Below are positions 35,344-43,552 of a DNA stretch of 64,000 bases, one piece after another. Origin of the DNA: Ornithinibacillus bavariensis (GTDB taxonomy: Bacteria > Bacillota > Bacilli > Bacillales > Amphibacillaceae); contig NZ_JBNPWZ010000002.1 in NCBI RefSeq assembly GCF_050433565.1, positions 62,001-126,000 on the forward strand. Direction: 5' to 3'. Position 1 is the stretch's first letter. Every line of letters begins with the position of its first letter. Made by a program: the position numbers and the translations under genes. The notes beneath the pieces are model-generated. The model had not been told where the DNA came from. It did not search any database and was given only the letters and a program-made list of their open reading frames with translations.

Positions 35344-37741
35344 ATTCACTTCCTTTTGGGCGAAGCTTAATTAGGGTATACACGCCGATACCGGCAATCA
35401 GTAATACAGCTATTTCTAGCATCGTGTCAAATCCTCTGAAATCAACTAAAATCGCATTAACAATATTATTTGCCCCTGCTAATTCGTAGGCATTTTCAAA
35501 GAACTCTGAGATGGGTGTAAATAATTTATGACCAGAAGCACTTAAAGTCATAAGCGTAACAGTAATTCCAACACAAATAGATATCAAGAGATTGACGAGT
35601 TTGAATTTCATCTTTTCAAGCTTTTTTCCAAGCTTTGGTAGATGGTAAAAGCATAGTAAAAACAATACAGTTGTCGCTGTTTCAACTACCATTTGTGTGA
35701 GTGCTAAATCTGGTGCGCGGAAAATAACAAAGAGCATCATGACTAAATATCCAACTGCACCTAACGCTACAATCGCTGTAATTCGATTCGTTGTAAATAA
35801 AGTGGTGAGGGCAGCGATAACCATTGCAACTAAAATCCCTACATCATAAATGGAGTAATCTGCATTACTAGAAAGGTCTAGTTTTAACCCATCGAAAATA
35901 ATAAGAGAACTTATCTGCACTAACGTTATAAAAATTAAGATATATAGTAGATAGTGGCGAATAGACCCAGTCATGTAACGATTAGTAAAGGAAGCAAATC
36001 TCTGTTCCATTCCTTCCATACCTGCATTGTATAGATAGTTCAAGCTTAGTTTTTCCGGATAAATCCGGAAAGCAATATTCCATTTTTTTATTGAATAGAA
36101 AAGCAACAATCCAAAAATAATTACTCCAATTGTCATAAGGAGCTCTGTATTTACCCCATGCCAAGCTTTGATTTCAAATAATTTATGAGTAGCTGACACG
36201 GAAGGTACTACAGCAACTAGGGCTGGTTTTATAATATAGGTAGCTAAAAGATTCGGAACAAAGAAAATCAAAACAACAAGTATTCCTAATATGGTAGGAG
36301 GCAAAAGCATACCAATTGGTGCTTCATGAGTCTTTTCCTTAGGAAGTCGTTCAGGATGAAAGGTCCCGAAAAATGGTCGAACGAATAGCATAAAGCAGTA
36401 GATAAAGGTAAAGACACTAGCAATCCAAGCTATGAATGGAAATAGTTTAGTTAAACCATTAAAACCAAATATGGGATTATCAGAAGCTGTGAGCATTCCT
36501 GTAAAGAACATTTCCTTACTTAAAAAACCATTGAAAGGTGGTAAACCAGCCATAGAAAGACTACCTATTAATGCAATGGTAAAAGTAATGGGCATGATTG
36601 CCATTAGTCCTCCTAGCCTTCGGATATCTCGAGTCCCTGTTTCATGGTCAATTATTCCAACAACCATAAATAATAATCCCTTGAAGGTTGAATGGTTGAA
36701 TAAATGGAATAGCGCAGCGAAAATTGCAAAGGCAAATATTTCTTTAGAATCTCCAATACCACTTGTTAATGCTGCAGATCCTACTCCAAGTAAACTCATA
36801 ATCAAACCTAGTTGGCTGATCGTAGAAAATGCTAAAAGTGCCTTAAGGTCTGTTTGTCTTACTGCCCGAATAGAGCCATAAATCAAAGTGATTATTCCAA
36901 TTCCTGCAACTAGCCAGAACCAAATAGAACTACCACCAAAAATGGGTGACATCCGTGCTACTAAATATAATCCGGCCTTTACCATGGTTGCGGAGTGCAG
37001 ATATGCACTAACTGGTGTTGGTGCTTCCATCGCATCAGGTAGCCAAATACTAAAAGGAAATTGAGCGGATTTTGTAAATGCTCCAAGAAGAATTAAAGCC
37101 ATAGCTGGAATAAAGAGAGAATGGCTATGTATGTTTTCGACATTTGCCATTATTTCTTGAAGGCTGTACGTATCATTTATTATGGCTAGCATAATGACAC
37201 CAGCTAACATAGCTAGTCCACCAAATACTGTAATGAGCATTGCCTTTAAAGCACCAGTACGGGACCTTTTTCGTTCATACCAATAGGCAATTAATAGGAA
37301 TGAAGATACACTGGTGAGCTCCCACAATGTATATAGGACTAGAACATTATCCGAACACACGAGGCCAAGCATTGCCCCCATAAACATTAATAAATAAATA
37401 TAAAAGTTATGAAGTGCTTCACGTTCTTTTGCCATATAAAATATCGAATACATTACAACTAAAGTTCCCACTCCACTAATAATGAGGCCAAACATAAGGG
37501 AAAGCCCGTCTAAATAGACATCGAAGTTAATATCTAAGGAAGGGATCCAGGACATAGATAAAAATATAGTCTCGCCATTAGCAATAGCAGGAATATGTTT
37601 GAGAAAGTATACAAAAATGATGAATGGTACTAGGATGACATACCATCCAGTATGAAAAGTAGAGTTCAATTTTTTGTAGATGATTGGAACGAATATTGCG
37701 GCTATAAATGGTAATAAGAGAATCATGTGAAACAAACTCAA
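35330..37741 (-). CDS. mrpA: Mrp Na+/H+ antiporter subunit A
   Basis: About 803 aa with some 20 helices. The N-terminal two-thirds is NuoL-like (WELTSVSSFLLIAYW with the channel glutamate; PTPVSAYLHSATMVKAGLYLVARM with the conserved lysine), and the C-terminal third is the MrpA-specific region. A longer frame exists upstream, but AAGGAG lies 8 bases before TTG 37741, giving the family length. It exchanges cytoplasmic Na+ for external H+, supporting growth at high pH and salt. The 166-bp divergent spacer to the Usp gene carries promoters. Confidence 0.94.
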   Translation of the reverse strand: MSLFHMILLLPFIAAIFVPIIYKKLNSTFHTGWYVILVPFIIFVYFLKHIPAIANGETIFLSMSWIPSLDINFDVYLDGLSLMFGLIISGVGTLVVMYSIFYMAKEREALHNFYIYLLMFMGAMLGLVCSDNVLVLYTLWELTSVSSFLLIAYWYERKRSRTGALKAMLITVFGGLAMLAGVIMLAIINDTYSLQEIMANVENIHSHSLFIPAMALILLGAFTKSAQFPFSIWLPDAMEAPTPVSAYLHSATMVKAGLYLVARMSPIFGGSSIWFWLVAGIGIITLIYGSIRAVRQTDLKALLAFSTISQLGLIMSLLGVGSAALTSGIGDSKEIFAFAIFAALFHLFNHSTFKGLLFMVVGIIDHETGTRDIRRLGGLMAIMPITFTIALIGSLSMAGLPPFNGFLSKEMFFTGMLTASDNPIFGFNGLTKLFPFIAWIASVFTFIYCFMLFVRPFFGTFHPERLPKEKTHEAPIGMLLPPTILGILVVLIFFVPNLLATYIIKPALVAVVPSVSATHKLFEIKAWHGVNTELLMTIGVIIFGLLLFYSIKKWNIAFRIYPEKLSLNYLYNAGMEGMEQRFASFTNRYMTGSIRHYLLYILIFITLVQISSLIIFDGLKLDLSSNADYSIYDVGILVAMVIAALTTLFTTNRITAIVALGAVGYLVMMLFVIFRAPDLALTQMVVETATTVLFLLCFYHLPKLGKKLEKMKFKLVNLLISICVGITVTLMTLSASGHKLFTPISEFFENAYELAGANNIVNAILVDFRGFDTMLEIAVLLIAGIGVYTLIKLRPKGSEYDET

Positions 37742-37818
37742 AACTTTCACTCCTTGTATTAAAAATAACCCATTTTCAAAATGTATAAAGGAAAAAGGTA
37801 TGAAATTCACTTATGGCA

Positions 37819-37848
37819 TTGACTCTTTATGAAGCATAATGATATAGT
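37819..37848 (+). promoter_or_regulatory. Promoter of the Usp gene
   Basis: TTGACT (37819-37824), 18-bp spacer and TATAGT (37843-37848), directed towards the Usp gene. Confidence 0.5.
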
Positions 37849-37907
37849 CATACTTAGTTTACGAATAAGTTAACTTTTTATATATAATCCATGGGGTGAA
37901 TATAGTT

Positions 37908-38597
37908 ATGGAAACTATGCAAGGCCGTTGTGATGAAAGTATACTCGTATGTGTTCATTACGGTCCAAATGGTGAACGACTTATAAAGCGTGGTTGTAAC
38001 ATTGCCAAAATGCTAGGGTGTCCGTTATATATTCTTACTGTTGATGCAAAGCCATTTGATGAAATGGATGCTGAAAGAAGCTTTTATATAGAAAGCTGGA
38101 AACAGTTGGCAGAAGAACATAACGCAGCCGATTTTATTATTATGGACAATGAGAAACGACCTGTTTCAAGGGTAATTGCTGAAGTTGCCCGTGAAAAACA
38201 TATAACTCAAATTATTCTTGGTCAAACAGCGCAAAGCAGATGGGAACAAATCACGAAAGGATCTTTGATTAATGCCTTACTTCACGAGATTCCTTTTGTT
38301 GATTTGCACATTATTTCTGTCACGCGGTATATCCGTGATGAGAATGGACAATTTCAACGAGGGGTAAGAGCTTATCTTATAAAGGAAGATGAGCATTACC
38401 AATTAACGTTTAAGCATTCGAATTCCATTATTTATGAAGGAATCTTCTTTAAAGAGCAGGGCACTGACTTTGATAATGGAATATTTAAATTTATGAAAGA
38501 TAAAGAACTGTTTAAGGTACAAGTGACTGAAGGACTAGTAAAGGAACTTAAAAAAGTTGAAATGCATGTTGACTATGAACAGGAAAGTAAATCATAA
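37908..38597 (+). CDS. Stand-alone KdpD-type universal stress (Usp) protein
   Basis: About 229 aa. Residues 10-135 resemble the Usp domain found in KdpD kinases: ILVCVHYGPNGERLIKRG, TQIILGQTAQSRWEQITKGS and INALLHEIPFVDLHII. No transmembrane helices and no kinase core, and the N-terminal KdpD domain with its Walker motif is missing. The C-terminal 80 residues are unclassified. ATG 37908 follows GGGGTG. Divergent from mrpA, so a role in monitoring ion stress is plausible (inference). KdpD Usp domains bind c-di-AMP in Staphylococcus; binding here is untested. Confidence 0.75.
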   Translation: METMQGRCDESILVCVHYGPNGERLIKRGCNIAKMLGCPLYILTVDAKPFDEMDAERSFYIESWKQLAEEHNAADFIIMDNEKRPVSRVIAEVAREKHITQIILGQTAQSRWEQITKGSLINALLHEIPFVDLHIISVTRYIRDENGQFQRGVRAYLIKEDEHYQLTFKHSNSIIYEGIFFKEQGTDFDNGIFKFMKDKELFKVQVTEGLVKELKKVEMHVDYEQESKS

Positions 38598-38607
38598 TTT
38601 TTACATG

Positions 38608-38638
38608 ACTCTCCACATATGGAGAGTTATTTTTTTTT
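38608..38638 (+). terminator. Terminator of the Usp gene
   Basis: ACTCTCCA (38608-38615) and TGGAGAGT (38620-38627) arms, then a run of eight or nine T. Confidence 0.9.
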
Positions 38639-39200
38639 AGAGATTCACGTCAACCTTTACCAACTTTTTTTCTTCCTCGGAAATGCCGATATATTTCAAG
38701 GTTTCCTTTCTAGAGTTATGGTGGAAGATCGACATTAAAATAGAAATGGCAACCCCTTTTTGGTAAGCATGGTACCCAAAAGTTTTACGCATGGTATGTG
38801 TGCCAATTTTTTCTTCAATTCCTGCCGCTTTGGCAGCATGATTAATAATTCGATATGCCTGCTGACGAGTTATTGGTTTATCATTTTTCTTTGATTTAAA
38901 TAAATAATCCCCAGCTTTTAACTGACTATAAGGTAAATAGTTCTGTAATGCTTCCTGAACCCTATTATTTAAATAGTGTCCCTTTAAGCCCTTTGACTTT
39001 TCATCCCGTAAGAAAAGAAATTCCTTTGGTTGGTTTCCATCCCAAACTTCTTCTACTTTTAGAGATAATAAATCCTGTGCATTTATCCCAGTGTTAATAC
39101 CTATCACAAAAAGGGTATAATCCCTTCTTGAAGATCTTTCCAGTATTTCTTTCATCTTATTAATCTTTTCTAATTCTTTAATTGGGACAACAAATTCCAT
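38637..39200 (-). CDS. Small tyrosine recombinase, probably catalytically impaired
   Basis: 187 aa, only the catalytic domain of a lambda-integrase-type enzyme. Present are HTMRKT (His/Arg), IFHHNSRKETLKYIGI (second His and Tyr nucleophile) and a Lys region LKGHYLNNR. The usual first arginine, in TGLRxSELL-type sequence, is replaced: the protein reads TGINAQDLLSL. Length matches other compact Bacillus integrases (about 180-190 aa). ATG follows GGAGAG. No excisionase, other phage genes or att duplication seen, so it is a solitary relic or has a non-catalytic role. Confidence 0.82.
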   Translation of the reverse strand: MEFVVPIKELEKINKMKEILERSSRRDYTLFVIGINTGINAQDLLSLKVEEVWDGNQPKEFLFLRDEKSKGLKGHYLNNRVQEALQNYLPYSQLKAGDYLFKSKKNDKPITRQQAYRIINHAAKAAGIEEKIGTHTMRKTFGYHAYQKGVAISILMSIFHHNSRKETLKYIGISEEEKKLVKVDVNL

Positions 39201-39219
39201 CGTTTTACTCTCTCCAATT

Positions 39220-39258
39220 ATGTTACATAATGTAATACTAACATAGGTTATGTAACAT
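39220..39258. repeat. 11-bp inverted repeat upstream of the integrase
   Basis: ATGTTACATAA (39220-39230) and TTATGTAACAT (39248-39258) are perfect complements 17 bp apart; TTACATAATGTAA in the first arm region is itself nearly symmetrical. Could be a recombinase or repressor site. The rest of the gap 39201-39408 shows only a 29-codon reading frame from 39297. Confidence 0.55.
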
Positions 39259-39408
39259 TATCAACGATAAAATCAGTGGCTAAAGGATGAATTTCTATGA
39301 TTTTTTATGAGAATCATCAGCTAGAAGCTTGCAAATTTATTATGGATTATCAAATGAAGAATATTGTGCTACTATTGAGAAAATAATGGGACGGAAGGGG
39401 AGAGTTAA

Positions 39409-39609
39409 ATGGAAAACTTAGGTGAAGCAAGAGAATGTCCAAATCGTGGCTCACAGGAACTAGGGAAGGGAAGACATAGTGGATATGCAGTAATGACCCC
39501 GGTGAATAAGTTTTCTAGCTCGGGTATTGAATATATTGTTTGTACGGATTGTGGATATATTCTAGAGGGTTACGTAACAAAGCCAAGTAAGTTTAAATCA
39601 CGTAATTAA
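39409..39609 (+). CDS. Small zinc-ribbon-like protein with one Cys lost
   Basis: 66 aa. The C-terminal knuckle CTDCGY is intact, but the N-terminal one reads CPNRGS where CxxC would be expected; codon CGT is one transition from TGT (Cys). The conserved core GKGRHSGYAVMTPVNKFSSSGIEYIVCTDCGYILEGYV resembles a Bacillaceae family of unknown function sometimes named for transcription factors. RBS AAGGGGAGAG. Zinc binding is doubtful in this copy. Confidence 0.65.
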   Translation: MENLGEARECPNRGSQELGKGRHSGYAVMTPVNKFSSSGIEYIVCTDCGYILEGYVTKPSKFKSRN

Positions 39610-39684
39610 AATTTTTATGCATTTAAATTTTTTTCATAAGTGTCTTCTTCGGTTGAGAAAATGGAAGCAGAGGGAAGGGATGAA

Positions 39685-40329
39685 ATGACACGGGTAATCC
39701 GCTGGCTATTTTATTTCTCTGGGCTTTTTATGTTTAGCTATGGAATAGCCATTGCATTAAAAATGCAATATTTAGGCATTCACCCTTGGGATGTCCTAAA
39801 TGTTGCACTGTATGAAAAGTTAGGATTAACGATTGGAACTTGGGCAATTATTATTTCCATTCTATTAATCATTGTTTCCTGGGTATTGGATAAAAGCTAT
39901 ATTAAAATTGGAACCTTTTTAAATGCTATATTAGTAGGAGTATTTGTGGACTTTTTCTTATGGTTAGATTTTCTCCCCACTGCAGGTCATAACTGGTTCG
40001 ATATAGTAATGATGGTTATTGGCATTATTACAATGGGAATCGGGGGTGGCTTGTATAACTCGGCTGAAATGGGGGCAGGTCCAAGAGATGGATTTATGCT
40101 TTCCATTGCAGAGAAGCTAGGTAAGTCTGTTGGTTTAATTAGAATCATTGTGGAGTTATTAGTATTACTACTTGGATTGTGTTTAGGCGGACCTGTATTT
40201 TTATTTACTTTTATTTTTACATTTATTCAAAGCCCAGTATTTGCTTTTTCATTGGATAAATTTAAAGGGATTATTATATTAATGGAAAGGCGCAATATGA
40301 AAAAGAAATCCACAAGAACTAGTGCATAA
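39685..40329 (+). CDS. YczE/YyaS-family membrane protein
   Basis: About 214 aa with five helices. The family motif MQYLGIHPWDVLNVALYEKLGLTIGTWAI and GGGLYNSAEMGAGPRDGFMLSIAEK are clear. Related to YitT-type proteins; B. subtilis YczE is linked to surfactin production through unknown means. ATG 39685 is chosen over the upstream GTG (39640) because GAGGGAAGG lies 6 bases before it. Confidence 0.82.
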   Translation: MTRVIRWLFYFSGLFMFSYGIAIALKMQYLGIHPWDVLNVALYEKLGLTIGTWAIIISILLIIVSWVLDKSYIKIGTFLNAILVGVFVDFFLWLDFLPTAGHNWFDIVMMVIGIITMGIGGGLYNSAEMGAGPRDGFMLSIAEKLGKSVGLIRIIVELLVLLLGLCLGGPVFLFTFIFTFIQSPVFAFSLDKFKGIIILMERRNMKKKSTRTSA

Positions 40330-40331
40330 AA

Positions 40332-40380
40332 AAGAACAGAAGCTGGACGATTTATAAAAAAAGCCTCTGTTCTTATAAAA
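40332..40380. terminator. Terminator between convergent genes
   Basis: AAGAACAGA (40332-40340) pairs with TCTGTTCTT (40366-40374). The T tract is on the minus strand side (TTTTTT), serving the interrupted permease gene. Confidence 0.7.
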
Positions 40381-40407
40381 TAATGTACCAAAAACATGAT
40401 TACAGGA

Positions 40408-42033
40408 TTACTTGAAAACTAGTTTCCATCCAACGATATTAATAATACATAATACAAGTAAATATCCGTAGATTCCAAATGGGATTGCTAGCACGATAAA
40501 ATGTACCAATACAAAAAAGGCAACAGCTACCATTAATAAAATCATTTTCCCAGTATTTCCACCGCTTTGATTGGCGGATTCTAATGGCTCTGTAAATGGG
40601 TATTTTCCATTATTAAATACACGATAGGCAATGAGAACTAGCAAAATAGCTGACAAGAAAACAATGATTAAATCTGGTATTATTCGAAATGAGAATATCC
40701 AAATATACACAATGGACAATACTGATAGGATAGGTAGATACAGTTTAACTAAAAAAGCTTTTAAGGTTGCACGATATACTGCTGAATGCTTATGAATTGG
40801 AGTTGTTTGGAAAATCCATGCACCTTTATATTTTCCAGAAAATTGGAGCATATATACAACCGTGCCAATTATGATATTGCAAAAATAAATCGTTAAGTAA
40901 GATTTCCCCTGGCTTATAACAGAAAGTGATTGATACCCTAAATTATTAAAAAGAAAAATGAATGGAAACACTAACGCCATTCCAAGTGACGGATACACCT
41001 TTAATTTAAAATCTCTTTCTCGACTCATCATGATAGAGGAAAAACGATAGAAGGCTCTTTCCTCTTTACTAATACAAATGAACCTCCCAATCGATTCACT
41101 GAGGTTCCAGCTTCTCTTTTTTCTTGTCCCTGATTCTTCCATTAGTTTCTGTAAATTTCGTTCAAACGAAGGCATGAGAAGAGAATAGATATAAATAGAA
41201 ACAATTGGACCAATCACAGCAAGTATGGATAAAAGAATGATTCCAGTTGAATATTCCTGGTTTTATAAGAGCTCGAATGGTGCTCCAAACCAAATTGGCG
41301 GAATAAGAACATGCCACCAGCTGAAATCATAAATGAATTCCTGATCAACGAAATCAAATAGCCTGATGACGATTTGATATCCAACTACTACTCCAATAGC
41401 AAGCAGTATTTGTACGTAATTAATAATATCTTTTAGTTTTTCTCCATCAAATAAACGCAATATAAACATATATACGAGCACTGTAAATGCCATAATAAAG
41501 AGGCCTAATAAGATAATTTCCACTAGAAATAGAAGAAAATATACGATACCTTTCGTGAAAATCATCACTACGGATGGTATAGCTATAAATGCACCTGTAA
41601 TTAGGCCCAAATAAATTGCTATATGAACAATTTTTGCAGCACTTAGGGTTCGCGGATGAATTGGTTTTGTATTTAGTATCGCTTTATCGCGGATGTTCAA
41701 TAGAACAGAGGAGAAGTCCGAAATCAAGGATGTCATTAATATAAACATGGATATACCAATCATGATGCTAATCTGGAACATATAGCTATCCCCAAGAAAA
41801 ATAAAAGGAACTAACATTAGACCATAAAATGCGTATATCAATAGTGACAAGAGAAAGTTGTTTTTTCCTTCTTTTTTCTTTTTAGACATATCATTAAGTA
41901 TGGTCGGTACTCGTCGCTGATCCATGGTTAGTTTGACTTCTAGAATTTTCCTCATTGTTGGGTAGTCTATTTTCATCGTACGAAAAAGTGGCTGGAAAAA
42001 GTCTAGAATCTTGAGTGAAGTGAAATTATGCAT
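40408..42033 (-). pseudogene. ABC exporter permease split by an in-frame TAA
   Basis: The first part (41263-42033) ends GAPFELL then TAA at 41265-41263; the second (40408-41217) continues in the same frame through NQEYSTGIILLSILAVIGP with no other stop. Without the stop the protein is about 541 aa with some 12 helices, a single polypeptide permease of the ABC-2 type. The second half has no ribosome site and begins in the middle of a helix. One base substitution in TAA would restore it. Either a nonsense mutation, a sequencing error, or read-through. Overlaps the ATPase stop by 8 bp. Confidence 0.85.
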
Positions 42034-42823
42034 TGTCATCATCCTCCATTACAATGGAGACAACTTTTTTTGCTGTATGCTTATGTTGATCAAATCCAGT
42101 AAGCTGATTAAATATCCCTTCTAGCGAACCTTCTTTACTCTTTTCTTTTAATTCATCAAATGTGCCATCTGCAGCTATTTGACCGTTTACCAATAAGACA
42201 ATGCGAGTGCTTATCTTTTCTACTACGTCCATAATATGAGAAGAGTAAAATATCGTCTTGCCTTGGTTAGCAAGCTCCTCGAGCAAGTCTTTTATAATCA
42301 TTACACTATTAGCATCTAATCCACTAAGTGGCTCATCAAGAAATAGTAAATCTGGATTATGTAGCAAACTTGATAGGATAAGAACTTTCTGCCTCATTCC
42401 TTTTGAAAAGGAAGATATTCGTGAATGCATTACCTCATGTAAACCAAATTCTTCTAACAGTCTTTCTGCTTTTACTTCTACTTTTTCTCGATTCAAACCA
42501 TATAGCTCACCGATAAAGGTTAAATATTCCATTGCGGTAAGCGTATCGTAAACTTCTGCATTTTCAGGTACATAACCAATTTTCTGTTTGAATGATTGGT
42601 CACTGATTGCAATATCTTGACCAAAGATCTCAACCTTTCCACCATAACCATTAATTAATCCAAGCATAATTTTTAGCGTAGTACTTTTTCCAGCGCCATT
42701 TGGACCAATATACCCAATGATCTGCCCACTATAGACATCTAAATTTACCCCTGTTAAAACATTTTTCTCTGAATAGCTCATTGTTAAATTTTGTAGAGAT
42801 AGCACTTTTTCCTTGTTCCCCAT
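42026..42823 (-). CDS. ABC transporter ATP-binding protein of the split-permease system
   Basis: 265 aa. Walker A GPNGAGKST, signature SSFSKGMRQK, Walker B LLFLDEPLSGLD and H-loop SSH are intact. A C-terminal extension of about 50 residues follows, as in CcmA/NatA-like exporters. ATG 42823 follows AAAGG by about 9 bases; earlier ATGs at 42829 and 42862 are too close to or upstream of that site. First gene of the operon with the interrupted permease; if that permease is dead, this ATPase has lost its partner. Confidence 0.88.
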   Translation of the reverse strand: MGNKEKVLSLQNLTMSYSEKNVLTGVNLDVYSGQIIGYIGPNGAGKSTTLKIMLGLINGYGGKVEIFGQDIAISDQSFKQKIGYVPENAEVYDTLTAMEYLTFIGELYGLNREKVEVKAERLLEEFGLHEVMHSRISSFSKGMRQKVLILSSLLHNPDLLFLDEPLSGLDANSVMIIKDLLEELANQGKTIFYSSHIMDVVEKISTRIVLLVNGQIAADGTFDELKEKSKEGSLEGIFNQLTGFDQHKHTAKKVVSIVMEDDDNA

Positions 42824-42950
42824 ATACATTGTCCTTTCTCTAATTCTTGTCTCTATTAACATAACAATCTATATAATTGAAAGCAAACAGAAAATAAAGA
42901 AAACTACCATCATCATAATGGAAGCTACTCTTTAAAGGAGAATAATAATA

Positions 42951-42989
42951 ATGAATATAAAGCCACATAAGAATGATAGAATTAAATGA
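42951..42989 (+). CDS. 12-codon reading frame with a good ribosome site
   Basis: ATG at 42951 preceded by AAAGGAG at 10 bases; encodes MNIKPHKNDRIK and stops. Too short to judge; may be a leader or decayed gene start. The gap 42824-43041 otherwise shows nothing. Confidence 0.2.
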   Translation: MNIKPHKNDRIK

Positions 42990-43041
42990 TAGATAGTAAG
43001 ATTAGGAATAAGCAAAATAGAGGATGGGGAAGTGTAATTCA

Positions 43042-43455
43042 TTGGATGTTTTAAAAGAAAGAAAAAATAGGTATGTTTATTTGTTAGCAGTTGCACTTAC
43101 GATTGCTTTAGGCTTAGCCTCAAGAAGATTTTCTGATTCTCTACCGGGATTTATTGCAGAGAATACAGGGGATATGTTGTGGGCGATGATGGTCTATTTC
43201 GGTTTCCGTGTTTTATTTTTGAATAAGAGTATGTTATTTGCTTTTATTTTAAGTATGTTGTTTAGTTTTGGAATTGAGTTTAGCCAATTGTATCAGGCGG
43301 ATTGGATTAATCAGATTAGGAATAAATGGCTCTTTGGATTAATCTTAGGAAAAGGCTTTTTGTATGTAGATTTGATTCGGTATACTTTTGGAATAATTAT
43401 TTCTGTAATTATTGATTTTCTAGGAAATAATCTGAAGTTAAGAGACTATAAATAA
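43042..43455 (+). CDS. DUF2809 family membrane protein
   Basis: About 137 aa with four helices. The pattern ALGLASRRF, NTGDMLWAMMVYFGFR and FGIEFSQLYQADWINQIRN matches DUF2809 proteins of unknown function. TTG 43042 is preferred with GGGGAAGTG about 8 bases upstream; ATG 43024 is an alternative adding six residues. Single gene. Confidence 0.78.
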   Translation: MDVLKERKNRYVYLLAVALTIALGLASRRFSDSLPGFIAENTGDMLWAMMVYFGFRVLFLNKSMLFAFILSMLFSFGIEFSQLYQADWINQIRNKWLFGLILGKGFLYVDLIRYTFGIIISVIIDFLGNNLKLRDYK

Positions 43456-43552
43456 TTCGTATGTTAAATCTATTTCTTTCCATATATTCAAACGAATAAA
43501 ACATTAGTTGGGGTAGATTCTAAAACCAAATGGAATGGAAAGAAGGGATTAG

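Noticed and set aside
36432..36881. Long plus-strand reading frame opposite mrpA
   Set aside because: Antisense shadow of a conserved membrane protein; no ribosome site and no recognisable domain.
38637..39258. Prophage or integrative element
   Set aside because: No phage structural, excision or replication genes and no direct repeats bounding a segment were seen around the recombinase.
39297..39386. 29-codon frame after AAAGGATG upstream of the zinc-ribbon gene
   Set aside because: Too short, no homology recognised; not distinguishable from chance.
41217..41217. GTG at 41217 as a real start of a separate second permease subunit
   Set aside because: No ribosome site, begins mid-helix, and sequence before it continues in frame to the first half.
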